Below the pieces are notes generated by a model that was given only the letters and a program-made list of their open reading frames with translations, was not told the origin of the DNA and made no database searches. Both the position numbers and the translations under genes were made by a program. From assembly GCA_027422505.1 (NCBI GenBank), contig JAPQWV010001117.1:1-64000 (forward strand): DNA of 64,000 bases. The letters are read 5' to 3'. Shown piece after piece: positions 33,441 to 45,294 of the stretch. The DNA comes from Craterostigma plantagineum (lineage: Eukaryota > Streptophyta > Magnoliopsida > Lamiales > Linderniaceae). The stretch's first letter is position 1; each line of letters begins with the position of its first letter.

Positions 33441-34239
33441 CATTGTTTTAAAAAGCGCGCTATAGCGAGTTGTCGCTTGAAAACATGTAATATCGCATTT
33501 TGCACGAATAGCGTACGCTATACTACGCTTTTTTTTACGCTTTTTGCGCTATTTTTTAAAATACTCGCTCTATTTGGGCATTGATCAAAATCAAGTGTGT
33601 AATTACCAAATTTATCCATAATAATGTGGTCCATGTTAAGACTAATTATTGGAATAGTAATAGTTAATACAATTTAAAATATTATTCCTAATTTATCACA
33701 AAAAGACTAAATCAATTAAAATAATAAAAAATTTATGCCAACGTTTTAGAGACTTATCAGAAAGCTCAATATATTGAGGTAAAGAATGGTTTTGTCAATT
33801 ATATAATTGGTTAATTATTATATTTAAATTCATATGGATAGTTTTTTAGGAGAACCGTGAAATTTAATTGTGCACTTACAATATTGATTATTTTATCTTT
33901 TAAAGTAACTCTTCAAATAAGTTTACTTTAATTTCCTACAAAAGAAGATTTAATAATTTGAAAAATAGTTAAAAGTGTAGATGAAAAATAAATTTGTACC
34001 CTACGACGCTAAATGATGAAGTTGAATATACAAATAAATTCGATTTCAATGTTATTTAATTTTAAAAATGTTTATGCGGTTCTAAAATGATTTGTTTTAG
34101 TTGTGTTGTCATATATTATATTTTTTGTGTATTATAAATACATTGCTCGAAATACTCACGCAATGCGCTACGCTTTTTGCGCTCCGTGCTATTAGAATCA
34201 AAATGCAACGCATTGCGCTATACACGTTTTAAAACACTG
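33441..34239. mobile_element. hAT-type non-autonomous element, 799 bp
   Basis: The ends CATTGTTTTAAAAAGCGC and, inverted at the right, CAGTGTTTTAAAACGTG face each other. The exact 8-bp duplication GCTGCTCT lies at 33433-33440 and 34240-34247. The subterminal regions are full of GCGCTATA/TAGCGC motifs, possible transposase-binding repeats; the core is AT-rich. Confidence 0.9.
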
Positions 34240-34247
34240 GCTGCTCT

Positions 34248-36628
34248 GACTTTTGTATGGAACTCTACTGCGAATCGGTGAAAGAAAATTGGAAATCATG
34301 GATTATATTTGTGTATGCCAGCACAGATCTAACCACAGGGGAGAGCAATTTGCGTACTTAATAAATTCCGGAGGAAGTGGGGCGACAATTGGGTAGCAGG
34401 TGGTGACTTCAATGATATTAGAAATTCTGGGGAAAAGGAGGGTGGAAAAATCAGGTCTGCGTGTAGCTTTTACCACTTTAATAACTTTATTTGGCAAATG
34501 GGGATGGCTGAAGTAAATTTTTGTGGAAGAGGATTTACGTGGGCTAACAATAGAGTTGGGGATGGCTTTGTTGAAGAGACTGGATCGGTTTTTCTGCTCT
34601 CCCAAATGGATTCTGAAATTTCCAAATTCAGTTGTTCTGCATCGGAAGACAATCATCTGATCACATCATGATTATCCTTGATACTAAATCGGGAGGACAA
34701 CGATGCAAATTTAGGTTCCAATTCGCTAAGAGATGGTCCAATTTGGAGGGAGCTGCGGATGTGATTGATCAGGCTTGGAATTCAACATTTATTGGGTCTC
34801 CACTCTTCCAAATTATGGCAAAAATCAGATCCTCTCGTATGGCACTTCTCAACTGGAGGAAGGATAAAAAGACAAACTCAGCAATACAGATTGAGAGTAT
34901 CAAACAAACCATGGAGCGGATGAGGGAACAAAAAGGGGACAGAAACCGGACCGTCTCGAGACAACTTAGAAGAGAGCTGCACGGGCGTATAGGACAGAAG
35001 AAGGGTATTGGGCGCAACAAGCAAGACTTCAATGGCTCAAGGAAGGCGACAAGAATACAACATTCTTCCATACAACCACAGTTCAAAGAAGATATGTAAA
35101 TTCACTCAGCAAACTTTGCAAAAGGAATGGCTCCAAGTTTGAAACAAATGATGACATCAAAGTAGATATTTCTGATTTCTTCAAGACTTGTTCACAAGCT
35201 CTAGTCCTCAAGATTATGATGGGATATTGGAAGGAATGCCTCAGTCCATCGACCAAGCGATGAATGAGAAACTGCTCAGCCCCATCGATGAAACGGAGAT
35301 AAAACGAGCCTTGTTTGAAATGCACCCCTCTAAAGCCCCCGGGCCGGATGGTATGACCCCTTTCTTCTTTAAAAAATATTGGAATATTATTTCCGCTCTC
35401 TGTAGTGCTGTGATAGATTTCTTCACCTACAAAAGAATGCTAAAGAGTGTTAACCATACATTGATTACCCTTATTCCCAAAATTTCCAATCCCAAGTTTA
35501 TACATCATTATAGACATATCAGCCTATGCAATGTAGTCTATAAAGTCATATCTAAGATTCTTGCTAATAGGCTTAACCCATGCCTGCCTCTTTGTATCAA
35601 CGAAAGCCAATCGGCTTTATTAGTGGTAGACAAATCATGGATAATGTCGTCTTGGCCCATGAATGTCTACATTACCTTAATAGTCTTAGGGGTGGAAGAA
35701 AATGTTATGTGGCACTGAAATTAGATATGACAAAAGCATATGATCGAGTGGAATGGGTATTCTTGGGTAAGGTTATGGAAAAGATGGGATTCTGTCATGG
35801 GTTCATTGAATGGATTTGGAACTGTATATCCACCACATCTTTCTCTTTTAATGTTAATGGGGAGGTCTCAGGGATGGTTGTGCCTTCCAGAGGCATCAGA
35901 CAAGGAGATCCCTTGTCTCCTTACCTATTCCTTATTATTTCTGAGGCTCTGTCTCATTTGATTCGCCATACTTCCAATCTTGGTCATTATCAAGGGATGA
36001 AAATCTGCAGGAGAGCTCCTATATCTACTTTTTGCAGATGATTCCTTGCTTTTTTTGTGAAGCATCATCTTCTCAGGCGCAAAAAATTAAAAAGCTGTTG
36101 GATTGTTTCTGCAACGCATCGGGGCAAATGGTCAACTTGGAAAAGTCTTCTGTATTTTTTCAGCCGCAACACACCACAAGACATTAGGAGCAGTTTTTGC
36201 AAAATTCTGTCAGGAATTAAGGAGCAGTCTAGAGCTAAATACCTTGGCTTGCCCTTTGTGATTGGCAGTTCATGGCAGAATTTCATTAAGAAGGATACAT
36301 TAAAATATATTCTTGATGCAGTTCATGGCAGAATTTCTAATTGGCGTACTAATTTCCTTAGTGCTGCAGGAAAAGAGTGCTCATCAAATCGGTTGTGGGA
36401 GCGATGCCTGTTTTCGTTATGTCTTGTTTCAAGGTACCGGTGGACGTATGTAGGAAAATCAATCAGATTACGTCGAAGTTTTGGTGGGGCTTCAAATAGG
36501 ATGGCTGCCACAAGCTTCATTGGAAGGCTTGGGCGAAGTTGGCTAGAACAAAAGAAGAAGGAGGGCTTGGATTTCAAAATCTTTCGTTATTCAATGACGC
36601 ACTTATCGCTAAGCAACTCTGGAGGATC
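34248..36628 (+). pseudogene. L1-type LINE: endonuclease and reverse transcriptase remnant
   Basis: From about 34370 the product shows WVAGGDFNDI and GRGFTWANN, the end of an L1 (APE-type) endonuclease. The link region follows (34680-35190). The reverse transcriptase has SKAPGPDGMTPFFFKKYW (35330), LITLIPK, LDMTKAYDRVEW (35725), GIRQGDPLSPYLF (35900) and the catalytic FADD (36030). The zone after it (RAKYLGLPF, GRISNW) leads to FNDALIAKQLWRI. Frames shift near 34590, 35120, 35600 and 36040. The 3' end, RNase H-like tail and poly-A are missing because the Sirevirus begins at 36629. The 5' part before the endonuclease end is not identified. Confidence 0.85.
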
Positions 36629-38244
36629 GGGGGGGGGGCGAGGAGGGTGAATTAGGCTTATAAAATTTTGTGCTTCTTTTCCAAAACCTTAGTGTGGTGA
36701 CTTAGATATGCCAAATAATATTGGGACGAGTATTCCTGTTATATCCTAGTATTGTCGGATGTGTTTCAGGTCTGTCTCTCAGTGATAACGAAATAACTGA
36801 AAAGTAAATGGGAGACAGGATTTTTATAGAGGTTATATCCCCAACTGGGGTTTACTCCTCTCCTTGGGATTTGCTTCCCAAGAGTTTAACCAATCACTAT
36901 AATGCACCGTAGCTGGATACAAAACTGATTGGTTAGCCCAATACACAACCGAAACAAGTCGAACACTAGACACTACTAGGTTACCACACGCCGAGTTTCG
37001 TTCCTCGGAATCTCCTTGATCCCGACAGACACAGCTCGCTACCGAAGGGCCCCCGGACTTGTCCTTCCCTTCACGTGTGTGTAAACGTCGACCTTGCCTC
37101 CTTGGTATTGCTCACGTCCGAAGACAACACGTCCGAAGACAGAATATATGGTAGGGGATGATGGAATATCGGATAAATCACTCGCTCAGTGATGGATACG
37201 CAGGTTAACGTTCAGTAAGGCAGAAAGCTATCACAAGAGAATGGCTCAGGAATCTCTTAGTATCTCTCTGCTCAAAAATCTCTTGTAGGCTTAAATTCGC
37301 AAATTCTGTGTGTTCTTCGAAAATCTAAAGTGCAGCTCATATATAATCCTTTTCTAATAGCACTTCACATGGAAAGTCATATCAAACAATAATCACCAAA
37401 TCAGGCATATTCAAGCATGATTATATTCCATATAAAAGCTCAATTTCGTTCTCAAGCATATTCAACCACTTTGCATATATTTTCCATATCAGAACTTTCC
37501 ATAAGTGATTCCCTGCTATCAGTTTCTAGTAACGAGTCAATCCAGATTTACTTTCCAAGTATGGCACACAAGATAGCAATACATTAGCACGTTTTCCATG
37601 TACAACTCATAGCATTTAATCAATATATTTACCATGTTTAGCACACAAATCAGATCAAAGCTTACTTAAATCGATTTATCACATCATGACACAACTTTCC
37701 TTATTTCAGAGATCTCACCCGTTATAGCACATACCATATAAGAGCACCTTATCCACAAAGTTAATCAAATCAAATCTTTCCTAAATATAATATCCAATCA
37801 GCATAAGGAAAGATATCAATTTAATATTTCACATTAAATTCAGTGGAAAGCATGCAAGAATCGTACACATGATTTTCGTCCAGGAATAACAGATTTCAAA
37901 CAGATATATCACTTTCCATATATAAACAGCATATTTTCCTTTTATAGCTCAGTAGGATATCTCATGCATTATTTCTATATATAGCACAGAACGATATATC
38001 CTATCTCATGGTGTCTATAACATGCGATCACCTAGTTCCATCAAATCATCACAAAATCACACGCAAATCAAATATTCAACATTTTGACGATTTATAGCTC
38101 ATAAACAATGCATGGACGAATATTATCATGAACTTAGACATTTTATTTGTCCCAAATCGAATTGCTTATTTTATAGACCTAACGTCATTACAATTACATC
38201 GTTCATCAAAACTCTCTAACATGTATGGACCAAAAAGGTCAACA
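36629..38244 (-). repeat. Sirevirus 3' LTR, outer end truncated
   Basis: It ends GGTCAACA at 38244 (TGTTGACC on the element strand). At its outer edge it has a G-rich run and then TGAATTAGGC, but lacks the terminal TGAAGATATAAATGTGCC found in the other LTR. It joins LINE sequence at the G run. Confidence 0.85.
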
Positions 38245-39240
38245 TTCTCCCCTTTTTGATGATGACATGTAATTGATGCAGCACAGAAGCATGTAAGCAT
38301 ATTCGATAATGCAAGTCCTAGCACATATGTCTAAGTGTTCCATAATCACAAAGCAGAGCATATGATATTTCCTAATCACAGATCATATATATTTGCTCCC
38401 CCTGCCTAAGTGCAGTTATCTATATGACATGTTGAGATATATCATGAATGAATATGCTCCCCCTGTCTAAGTGCAGATACTTCATGTCATACTCGGTGAT
38501 ATGAATGCAAATTTTAAGTTACCCGTAAGTGTGCTCCCCCTGCCTAAGTGCGCATTTTCCAAGCATGATTCAAGCAATCAAATAATCATCGCAGCAAGCA
38601 CTTAGCACTTATCAAGAAATCTCACACAAGTCAATTTGCACAGTTAAGTATCAGAATATCATTGTATCAGAGCATAAGATCAGATAACGCAGTGTAAGAT
38701 CAGCACAGATATATCCAGAGATCATAGCAAAATATTAAGCATCGTATAAGAGCATCACAGATATATCAAAAGTGCAGCTATTTCATTCGTGAGTGCACAT
38801 ATTCCATATCATTTATGCAGATATTCCATGTAAGCGTTTAAGCATCAGAGCAAACATACTAGTGAAGTTCAGAAATTTACCAATCTATATTAGTTTGCTC
38901 CCCCAGTCTAAATGAGGTTATTCCAAGTGTACAGAGCATACATTCAAAGTTCTACTTAGGGCATAGATAGATATCATATAGGCGAAAGTCAGAATTCACA
39001 TACAATTATGCTCCCCTTGCATTTGTGCAGATATTTTCATGCAAATTCAGTCAGCACGCAATATCATCAAGATATATCATAGGCGTTACATACAAATTCA
39101 GTCAGCACACAGTGTCATCAAGATATATCATAGGCGTTTCATGCAAATTCCGATAGCACACAAAATCATTTCGAATATCAAGGACAGTTCTTAGACCCCT
39201 TATTAATTACTCAGATTTCTCCCCCTTCAGCATCAAAAAG
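38245..39240 (-). other. Sirevirus polypurine-tract cluster
   Basis: On the element strand GGGGGAGCA-like tracts occur at about 38247-38258 (next to the LTR), 38395, 38456, 38531, 38897, 39010 and 39229. Several are preceded by CACTTAGGCA. The tract at 39229 reads GATGCTGAAGGGGGAGAAA. Only the LTR-proximal tract is expected to prime plus-strand synthesis; multiple copies are a conserved, unexplained feature of Sireviruses. Confidence 0.8.
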
Positions 39241-40443
39241 GGATATACTAAGGCTTTAAGGCTGAAAACTTAGCGCAAAGTAAATAAGAATAATGAGAAA
39301 GAAGGAATGAATAACTTATCAAATAACGTTCTCAAGGCTGGAATCACGTTAGATTTGGCAGATATCGCTGATTTATTCAGCTCCCTATGATCTTATTTGA
39401 ACTCTTAAAAGCTGGAGTATAACTTAGATGATTTTCAAGAGGAGAAACTGTGAACTTCGAATTATGAGGTTAGGGTAGAAGTATCGAGTGATCCAAAAAA
39501 AATGGGCAATTATCCAAGAGATATAGCTTTTCAAAAATGAGATAGGATAAACTCGGCGTAAATAGAATTAAGAAGATATGATTTTCAAACCGAATTTTGA
39601 ATTTCAAAAGGAAAGTGAAGTCTTTCAATGAGTGCGCCAGGGATCTCAGAATGAATTGATGGGATCTCATAAATAAGGAAAATATTTGATAAGGGCTGAA
39701 AAAGAGGGATCCAAAACTTAGCGGCTGAAAAGAGATCTACGAATATCTTCCTAAAATAGGTTAATCACATTCTAAGAATAGATCCAGAAAATCCGACATT
39801 CCTAAAATAATTAGATAGCTAAAAGATGATCTCAGAAAGGGATAACTATGAATTTGTTCCTAAAACAACGCGATCACACTTAAGGATAAGATCTGAAATT
39901 CCTAAAGTAACATAGGGGCTAAAGTAGTATCTTAGAATAGGATTATTGGGAATTTCTTTCTAAAATAACATAATCACAGTTCTAAGGATTTTCAGAAATA
40001 TCAGACTGATTTGACGGGATCTCATAATAACGGAAGGGATGTGACTAGACTGAATAGGAATATATATTAAATAAATGAGTTCCCAAAAATAACTGAACGG
40101 CTTGAGGGATATCCACGAGTTCCTTCCTAAAATAACCTGATCACATTTAAGGGCAGATCCAGAAGATCGGATATTCCTAAAATAAGCTAAATGGCTGAAG
40201 GAATGTCCAGGAAGAGATAACTACGAATTTCTTCCTAAATACGAGAATCATACTTAAGGAAAAGATCTATAAGATCCACGAAAATATTCTAAGGGCTGAA
40301 TGAATACCTTAAGATAGGATAGCTAAGAATTTCTATCTAAAATAGAGTAACCTAGAGAAAATGATGGAATTAGGCAGATTTACTAACCTTATTTAGCTCG
40401 ATAATTCCCAATCGATCACGGATGTCGCAGAATCTTGCCTCAA
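39241..40443 (-). other. Sirevirus untranslated 3' region
   Basis: A/G-rich on the plus strand, with recurring phrases such as TTCCTAAAATAA and AAGATCTGAAAT/AGATCCAGAA every 100-200 bp. This suggests old degenerate tandem structure. No protein similarity is seen. Some Sireviruses carry an envelope-like frame here; I see none. Confidence 0.5.
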
Positions 40444-43400
40444 TTAGGGTTTCGTGAAGATATCAGCAAGCTGATCATTTGTTCCTACGAATTCCACACT
40501 GATATTCCCCTTCTGAACATGGTCTCGTATGAAATGATGTTTAACCTCAATATGCTTAGTACGAGAGTGATGCACGGGATTCTTAGTGATACTAATAGCG
40601 CTAGTGCTATCACACATAATAGGAATCTTATCATAACCTAACCCAAAATCACTAAGGGTTTGTTTATCCAAAGAACTTGTTGACAACAGTTTCCTAAGGC
40701 CATATATTCAGCTTCGGTTGTGGAGAGGGCGACAGCATTTTGCTTTCTACTAGACCAAGTTACTAGGGATTCCAAGTAATTGGCAAGTTCCACTAGTACT
40801 TTTCCTATCTTCCCTACAGCTGGCATAGTCGGCGTCGGAATATCCCATTAATGGGAATTCATCCGTATGAGAGTACCATAGACCAAAATTTACAGTACAG
40901 TACCCTATCTAAGTATACCCTTAACTGCTGTTAGGTGAGATTCCCTAGGATCAGACTGATATCTCGAGCATATACCAACAGCAAACATAATATCAGGGCG
41001 ACTAGCAGTCAAGTAAAGAAGGCTTCCGATCATACCTCGATATTCTGTTTGATCAACTGGTGTACCTGATTCGTCACTGTCTATTTTGGTGGTCTGATGC
41101 ATGGGAGTGGAAATCGCTTTGGAATCACTCATCCCGAATTTTATCAGTAGTTCCTTGCTGTACTTCGTCTGGGATACGAAAGTTCCATCGTCAAGTTGCT
41201 TTATTTGCAACCCAAGGAAGTAGTTCAGCTCACCCATTAAACTCATCTCAAATTCCTTCTGCATAGACTTAGAGAATTCCTCGCAAAGAAGGATATTAGT
41301 ACTACCAAATATGATATCATCAACGTATATTTGGACCAGTATCATGTGATCACCTTCATACTTAATAAACAGCGTGTTATCAATAGTTCCAGTCGTAAAT
41401 CCTATGTCAATCAAGAACTTACTTAGCCTTTCATACCATGCCCTAGGTGCTTGCTTTAAACCATATAATGCTTTATTCAACTTGAAAACATGGTTTGGAA
41501 AATCTTCCCTAGCAAAGCCCGGTGGTTGTTCTACATAAACCTCTTCATTTATAAAGCCATTTAAAAATGCACTTTTTACGTCCATTTGAAAAAGTTTAAA
41601 ACGTTTAAAGCATGCATATGCAAGTAAGACACGTATAGACTCTAATCTAGCTACCGGAGCAAAAGTTTCATCGAAATCAATACCTTCCTCCTGGGAATAA
41701 CCTTTTGCATCTAACCTCGCTTTGTTTCTTGTGACATTACCATGTTCGTCGAGTTTGTTGCGGAAGACCCATTTGGTTCCTATGATGGATTTTTCATCCG
41801 GTCTCTCTACGAGTGTCCACCCTTGGCTCTTTTCGAACTGAGCCAACTCATCCATGGCAGAGACCCAGGATATATCATCCAAGGCTTCACGGACTGTTTT
41901 TGGTTCCATCATTGAAAGTAGTACATCATGAGATTCCTCTGTATCCTGATTTCGTACAGTTGCTCGAGTTTTGATTCCAGATCTGATATTTCCTATCACT
42001 TGATCTGTTGGATGACTGGAAGCATGTTTCCATTTTCTAGGTTGTAGCTCATCAGCTTTTGGTTCCAGTGTCTCTACATTTTCATCTTCTGGAATATCGT
42101 CCTTACCGTCTTCAGTATCCTGTAATTCTGCACAGGGCAAATCTATACCTTCCTCATCGGTAGCATCTGCGTTAGGTATCTCATCAAAAGTAACATGTAT
42201 GGACTCCTGAACAGTCAGCTTCCTTTTATTATAAACACGATATGCCTTAGAGTGAAGACTGTAACCAAGGAATATCCCTTCATCAACTTTAGAGTCAAAT
42301 TTTCCTCTCTTATCTCTATCGTTCAAGATAAAACATTTGCATCCAAACACATGAAAGTAACTAATATTTGGAGTTCTACCATGCCAGATTTCATAAGAGG
42401 TCTTCTTTAATATCGGCCTAAGGAAAATACGGTTAGACACATAACAAGCTGTACTAACAGCTTCCGCCCAGAACTGTTTAGGAATATCATACTCATGTAA
42501 CATAGATCTAGCCATTTCCTGTAATACCCTATTTTTACGTTCAACTACGCCATTCTGTTGAGGAGTTATAGGGGCAGAGAAGTTATGACTATATCCGTAC
42601 TAATCACAGAATGATGCAAATGACTTACTATCAAATTCCAGTCCGTTATCACTGCGTATCCTACATAAGGTTGTTTCTTTTTCATTTTCAAGTCTCTTAA
42701 CTAGCGATGCAAAGTTATCTAGTGCCTCATTCTTATGTGCAAGAAATATCACCCAAGTATACCTGGAATAATCATCAACGATAACAAATGCATATCTTTT
42801 ACCTCGCAGAGACATCGTCTGGACAGGACCAAAAAGGTCGAGATGCAGTAATTCCAGAGGTCTGGATGTGGATATCACATTCTTTGCCTTAAACGATGTC
42901 TTGGTCTGCTTGCCCATTTGGCATTCCTTCCATGTTTTGTCCTTGACAAATTTTATGTCAGGAACACCTCGCACCAGGGCATTGCTTGTGATGTGAGACA
43001 GTAATTCCATGTTGGCATGTCCTAGGCGTCTATGCCATAACCAGGTGTTATCCTGTGTAACTGCTAAGCACTTGACGTTCTGGTTAGTGATATCATCAAG
43101 AGTTATGCAATAAATATTCCTATCCCTAGATGCACTAAACAGTACCTTATCATTGTTTCTAACAATACACTTATCATTTTCAAAGGTTACGGTATGACCC
43201 TTATCACATAGTTGACTAATGCTGATGAGATTATGTTCTAGATTCTTAACTAACCATACGTCATCTATAGTAGTATGTAAAGTGTTACCAACAGTTCCAA
43301 CCCCAATGATCTTAGCTTTAGTATTGTCGGCGTAGGAGACATATCCTCCATTATAGGCTTTTACCGACACAAACTTGCTGATATCACCTGTCATATGGTG

Positions 43401-43463
43401 GGAACACCCACTGTCGAGGTACCACTTGTTCTTTTTGCTGGATTTTCTTCTTTGTACCTGCAT
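40444..43463 (-). pseudogene. Sirevirus pol (protease, integrase, RT, RNase H)
   Basis: Frame 43463-40905 is one reading frame broken by a single TAG at 42600-42602, at a position usually coding a Lys/Gln in the integrase. Order: protease (WYLDSGCSHHMT, about residue 13), GAG-pre-integrase with WLWHRRLGHANMELLSH, integrase core (HLDLFGPV, VDDYSRYTWV, SDNGLEFDS), the region with [11 protein letters not shown], then reverse transcriptase ([23 protein letters not shown], catalytic IYVDDIIFG) and [13 protein letters not shown]. RNase H is split into shifted frames (40826-40638 with STTEAEYMA; 40686-40444 with HIEVKHHFIRD and ADIFTKP). Apart from the stop and two or three frame breaks near 40900-40650 it is well preserved. 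Confidence 0.9.
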
Positions 43464-45235
43464 GAATCATTTCTTTTCTGAGGTGCCCAACTTCGATTGG
43501 GTCCTAAAAGGTTAGTGGTAAAATAACTCCTGTTAACACATGATATATCATCTGTCACGGACTGTGATCTCATAAACACAGACGCGCCAGTGTTAGAACT
43601 TTGATTATTAGGAATCTGTTTTGGTCTCCAGACATATATAGTTTTATCAGATTTCTTCAAGAAACAGTGGTTAGCATAATGACCGTGACGGCCGCATGAA
43701 AAACATTTAGGCTTTCTAATATCTGGTGAAGGTGCAGCATGCTTAGGTGTTGTGGAATATCCTATCCCTGTATTTCCAACATGTCTAGGAAGATCGAGTA
43801 TCATGTTGAGATTATGTTGTCCTACAAAAAGTCTAACATTTTTGTTTTCTTCTAAGAAATCCTTAAGGACGGACGTGTCTCTAGATATATTTTCTTGCTT
43901 CCTAGGCTTTTCGCAATTACACAAGACTTTCTCTTCCTTAAGAGTTTCTAGCTCGGCTTTCAGACGCTCATTTTCTAGATCTGTTTGATGCTTTTCTCTA
44001 GCTACGTCATCTCGTTGCCTAATCAAACTCTTTACTTGTGAGTTGAGCGACTTAATTCTTCTTTCTGCATTTTGAATAATTTCAAACATTTCTTCCCTTT
44101 CATCTACTTCAGGAACTGAGGAAGCGTTATCATGAGATTCATCTTGCCTAGCATATAATTCATTTAGAAAAAGAATTTTCTTAATAGTGGATGAAGAAGA
44201 TACCTGATCATCATCGTTGGCCATGTAGGCGAGATCTTCCTCTTCTTCGCTCTCGCCCTCTTCCCAGTTGGTGACCATTGCTTTCTGCTTCTTTACCTTT
44301 TTGTCACCATTTTCCATCGGGCAGTTTGAGGCGAAGTGGCCTGGCTTGTTGCACTTGAAGCATTTTTGCACGTTGTTCCCGGATGACGATATTCCTTTGT
44401 TCCTAGGTTGGAACTTTGAGTTTCCTTTGAACTTCCTTCTCATCCGAAACTTTTCAAACCTTCTGGTCAGCATGGCAATCTGCTCCATTAGTTCCTCTTC
44501 AGTTTCTTCTTCACCTTCTGAAGCGTCTTCTTGTTCGGTGTTAAAGGCAATGTTTGGTTGATTTCGGACGGTTGGTTTCTCTTGAATGGAGATCTGAGTC
44601 ATCTCGTAGGTGGTAAGAGATCCGATTAGTTCTGACACGGAAAGTTCGTCCAAGTCCTTTGCTTCGTAGATGGCAGTTACTTTGGGATTCCATTCTCTTG
44701 GAAGAGATCTCAGTATTTTCCGCAGTTTCTCACCGTCTGGTATTTTCTTTCCCAACGAGAACATTTGATTGATGATGTTCATGAATCTCGCGTACATATG
44801 GCTTATGGTCTCGTTGTCCTCCATTTTGAACAGCTCGTATTGGTGAGTTAAGAGGGCTATTCTTTCTTGTACAACTCGAGTGGTTCCCTCATGTGTGACC
44901 TGAAGCATCTCCCACATATCCTTCGCAGATTCGCATGAACTTACACGATTGTATTCTTCTTTTGTAAGCGCGCAGGCGATCATGTTCTTAGCTTTGGCAT
45001 TCAAGGATATTCCTCGCTTGTCTGTTGCATCGTACTCGGACCCTTTCTTTGCAGTTCCATCCGTCTTCTTGGGATCGTAAGGTCCAGTTGTGATGATATC
45101 CCACAGGTCATAGTCAGTAGCAAGCAGGAATTCCTTCATACGATTTTTCCATATAGCATAGTTTGTTCCATCGAAAAGTGGTGGCCTAGAATGGGACTGT
45201 CCTTCTGCAAAAACATCAAAACTCGAAGAAGCCAT
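43391..45235 (-). CDS. Sirevirus Gag polyprotein, intact frame
   Basis: 614 codons from ATG at 45235. The first 200 residues are a Copia gag domain (LFDGTNYAIWKNRMKEFL; SLPREWNPKV). A first zinc knuckle CFKCNKPGHFASNC lies near residue 290. A Glu/Lys-rich likely coiled-coil segment (about 370-440, with RLKAELETLKEEK) follows, then a second knuckle CFSCGRHGHYANHC near residue 508. The frame overlaps the start of pol (43463) by about 70 bp in another frame; on reading, a one-base shift joins them. That may be a mutation, since gag and pol are often one frame in such elements. The start is supported by its position 45 bp downstream of the primer site. Confidence 0.88.
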   Translation of the reverse strand: MASSSFDVFAEGQSHSRPPLFDGTNYAIWKNRMKEFLLATDYDLWDIITTGPYDPKKTDGTAKKGSEYDATDKRGISLNAKAKNMIACALTKEEYNRVSSCESAKDMWEMLQVTHEGTTRVVQERIALLTHQYELFKMEDNETISHMYARFMNIINQMFSLGKKIPDGEKLRKILRSLPREWNPKVTAIYEAKDLDELSVSELIGSLTTYEMTQISIQEKPTVRNQPNIAFNTEQEDASEGEEETEEELMEQIAMLTRRFEKFRMRRKFKGNSKFQPRNKGISSSGNNVQKCFKCNKPGHFASNCPMENGDKKVKKQKAMVTNWEEGESEEEEDLAYMANDDDQVSSSSTIKKILFLNELYARQDESHDNASSVPEVDEREEMFEIIQNAERRIKSLNSQVKSLIRQRDDVAREKHQTDLENERLKAELETLKEEKVLCNCEKPRKQENISRDTSVLKDFLEENKNVRLFVGQHNLNMILDLPRHVGNTGIGYSTTPKHAAPSPDIRKPKCFSCGRHGHYANHCFLKKSDKTIYVWRPKQIPNNQSSNTGASVFMRSQSVTDDISCVNRSYFTTNLLGPNRSWAPQKRNDSCRYKEENPAKRTSGTSTVGVPTI

Positions 45236-45280
45236 TAGATCTTTAACTCAGGCTTGTTAGGCCCGTCGTTTGAGTAACCC

Positions 45281-45292
45281 GCTCTGATACCA
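45281..45292 (-). other. Sirevirus primer-binding site
   Basis: The element strand reads TGGTATCAGAGC two bases inside the 5' LTR end, complementary to initiator tRNA-Met. Confidence 0.88.
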
Positions 45293-45294
45293 AA

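Noticed and set aside
39470..39670. 66-codon frame as a Sirevirus envelope-like protein
   Set aside because: Too short, no signal peptide plus anchor pattern, and no conserved position.
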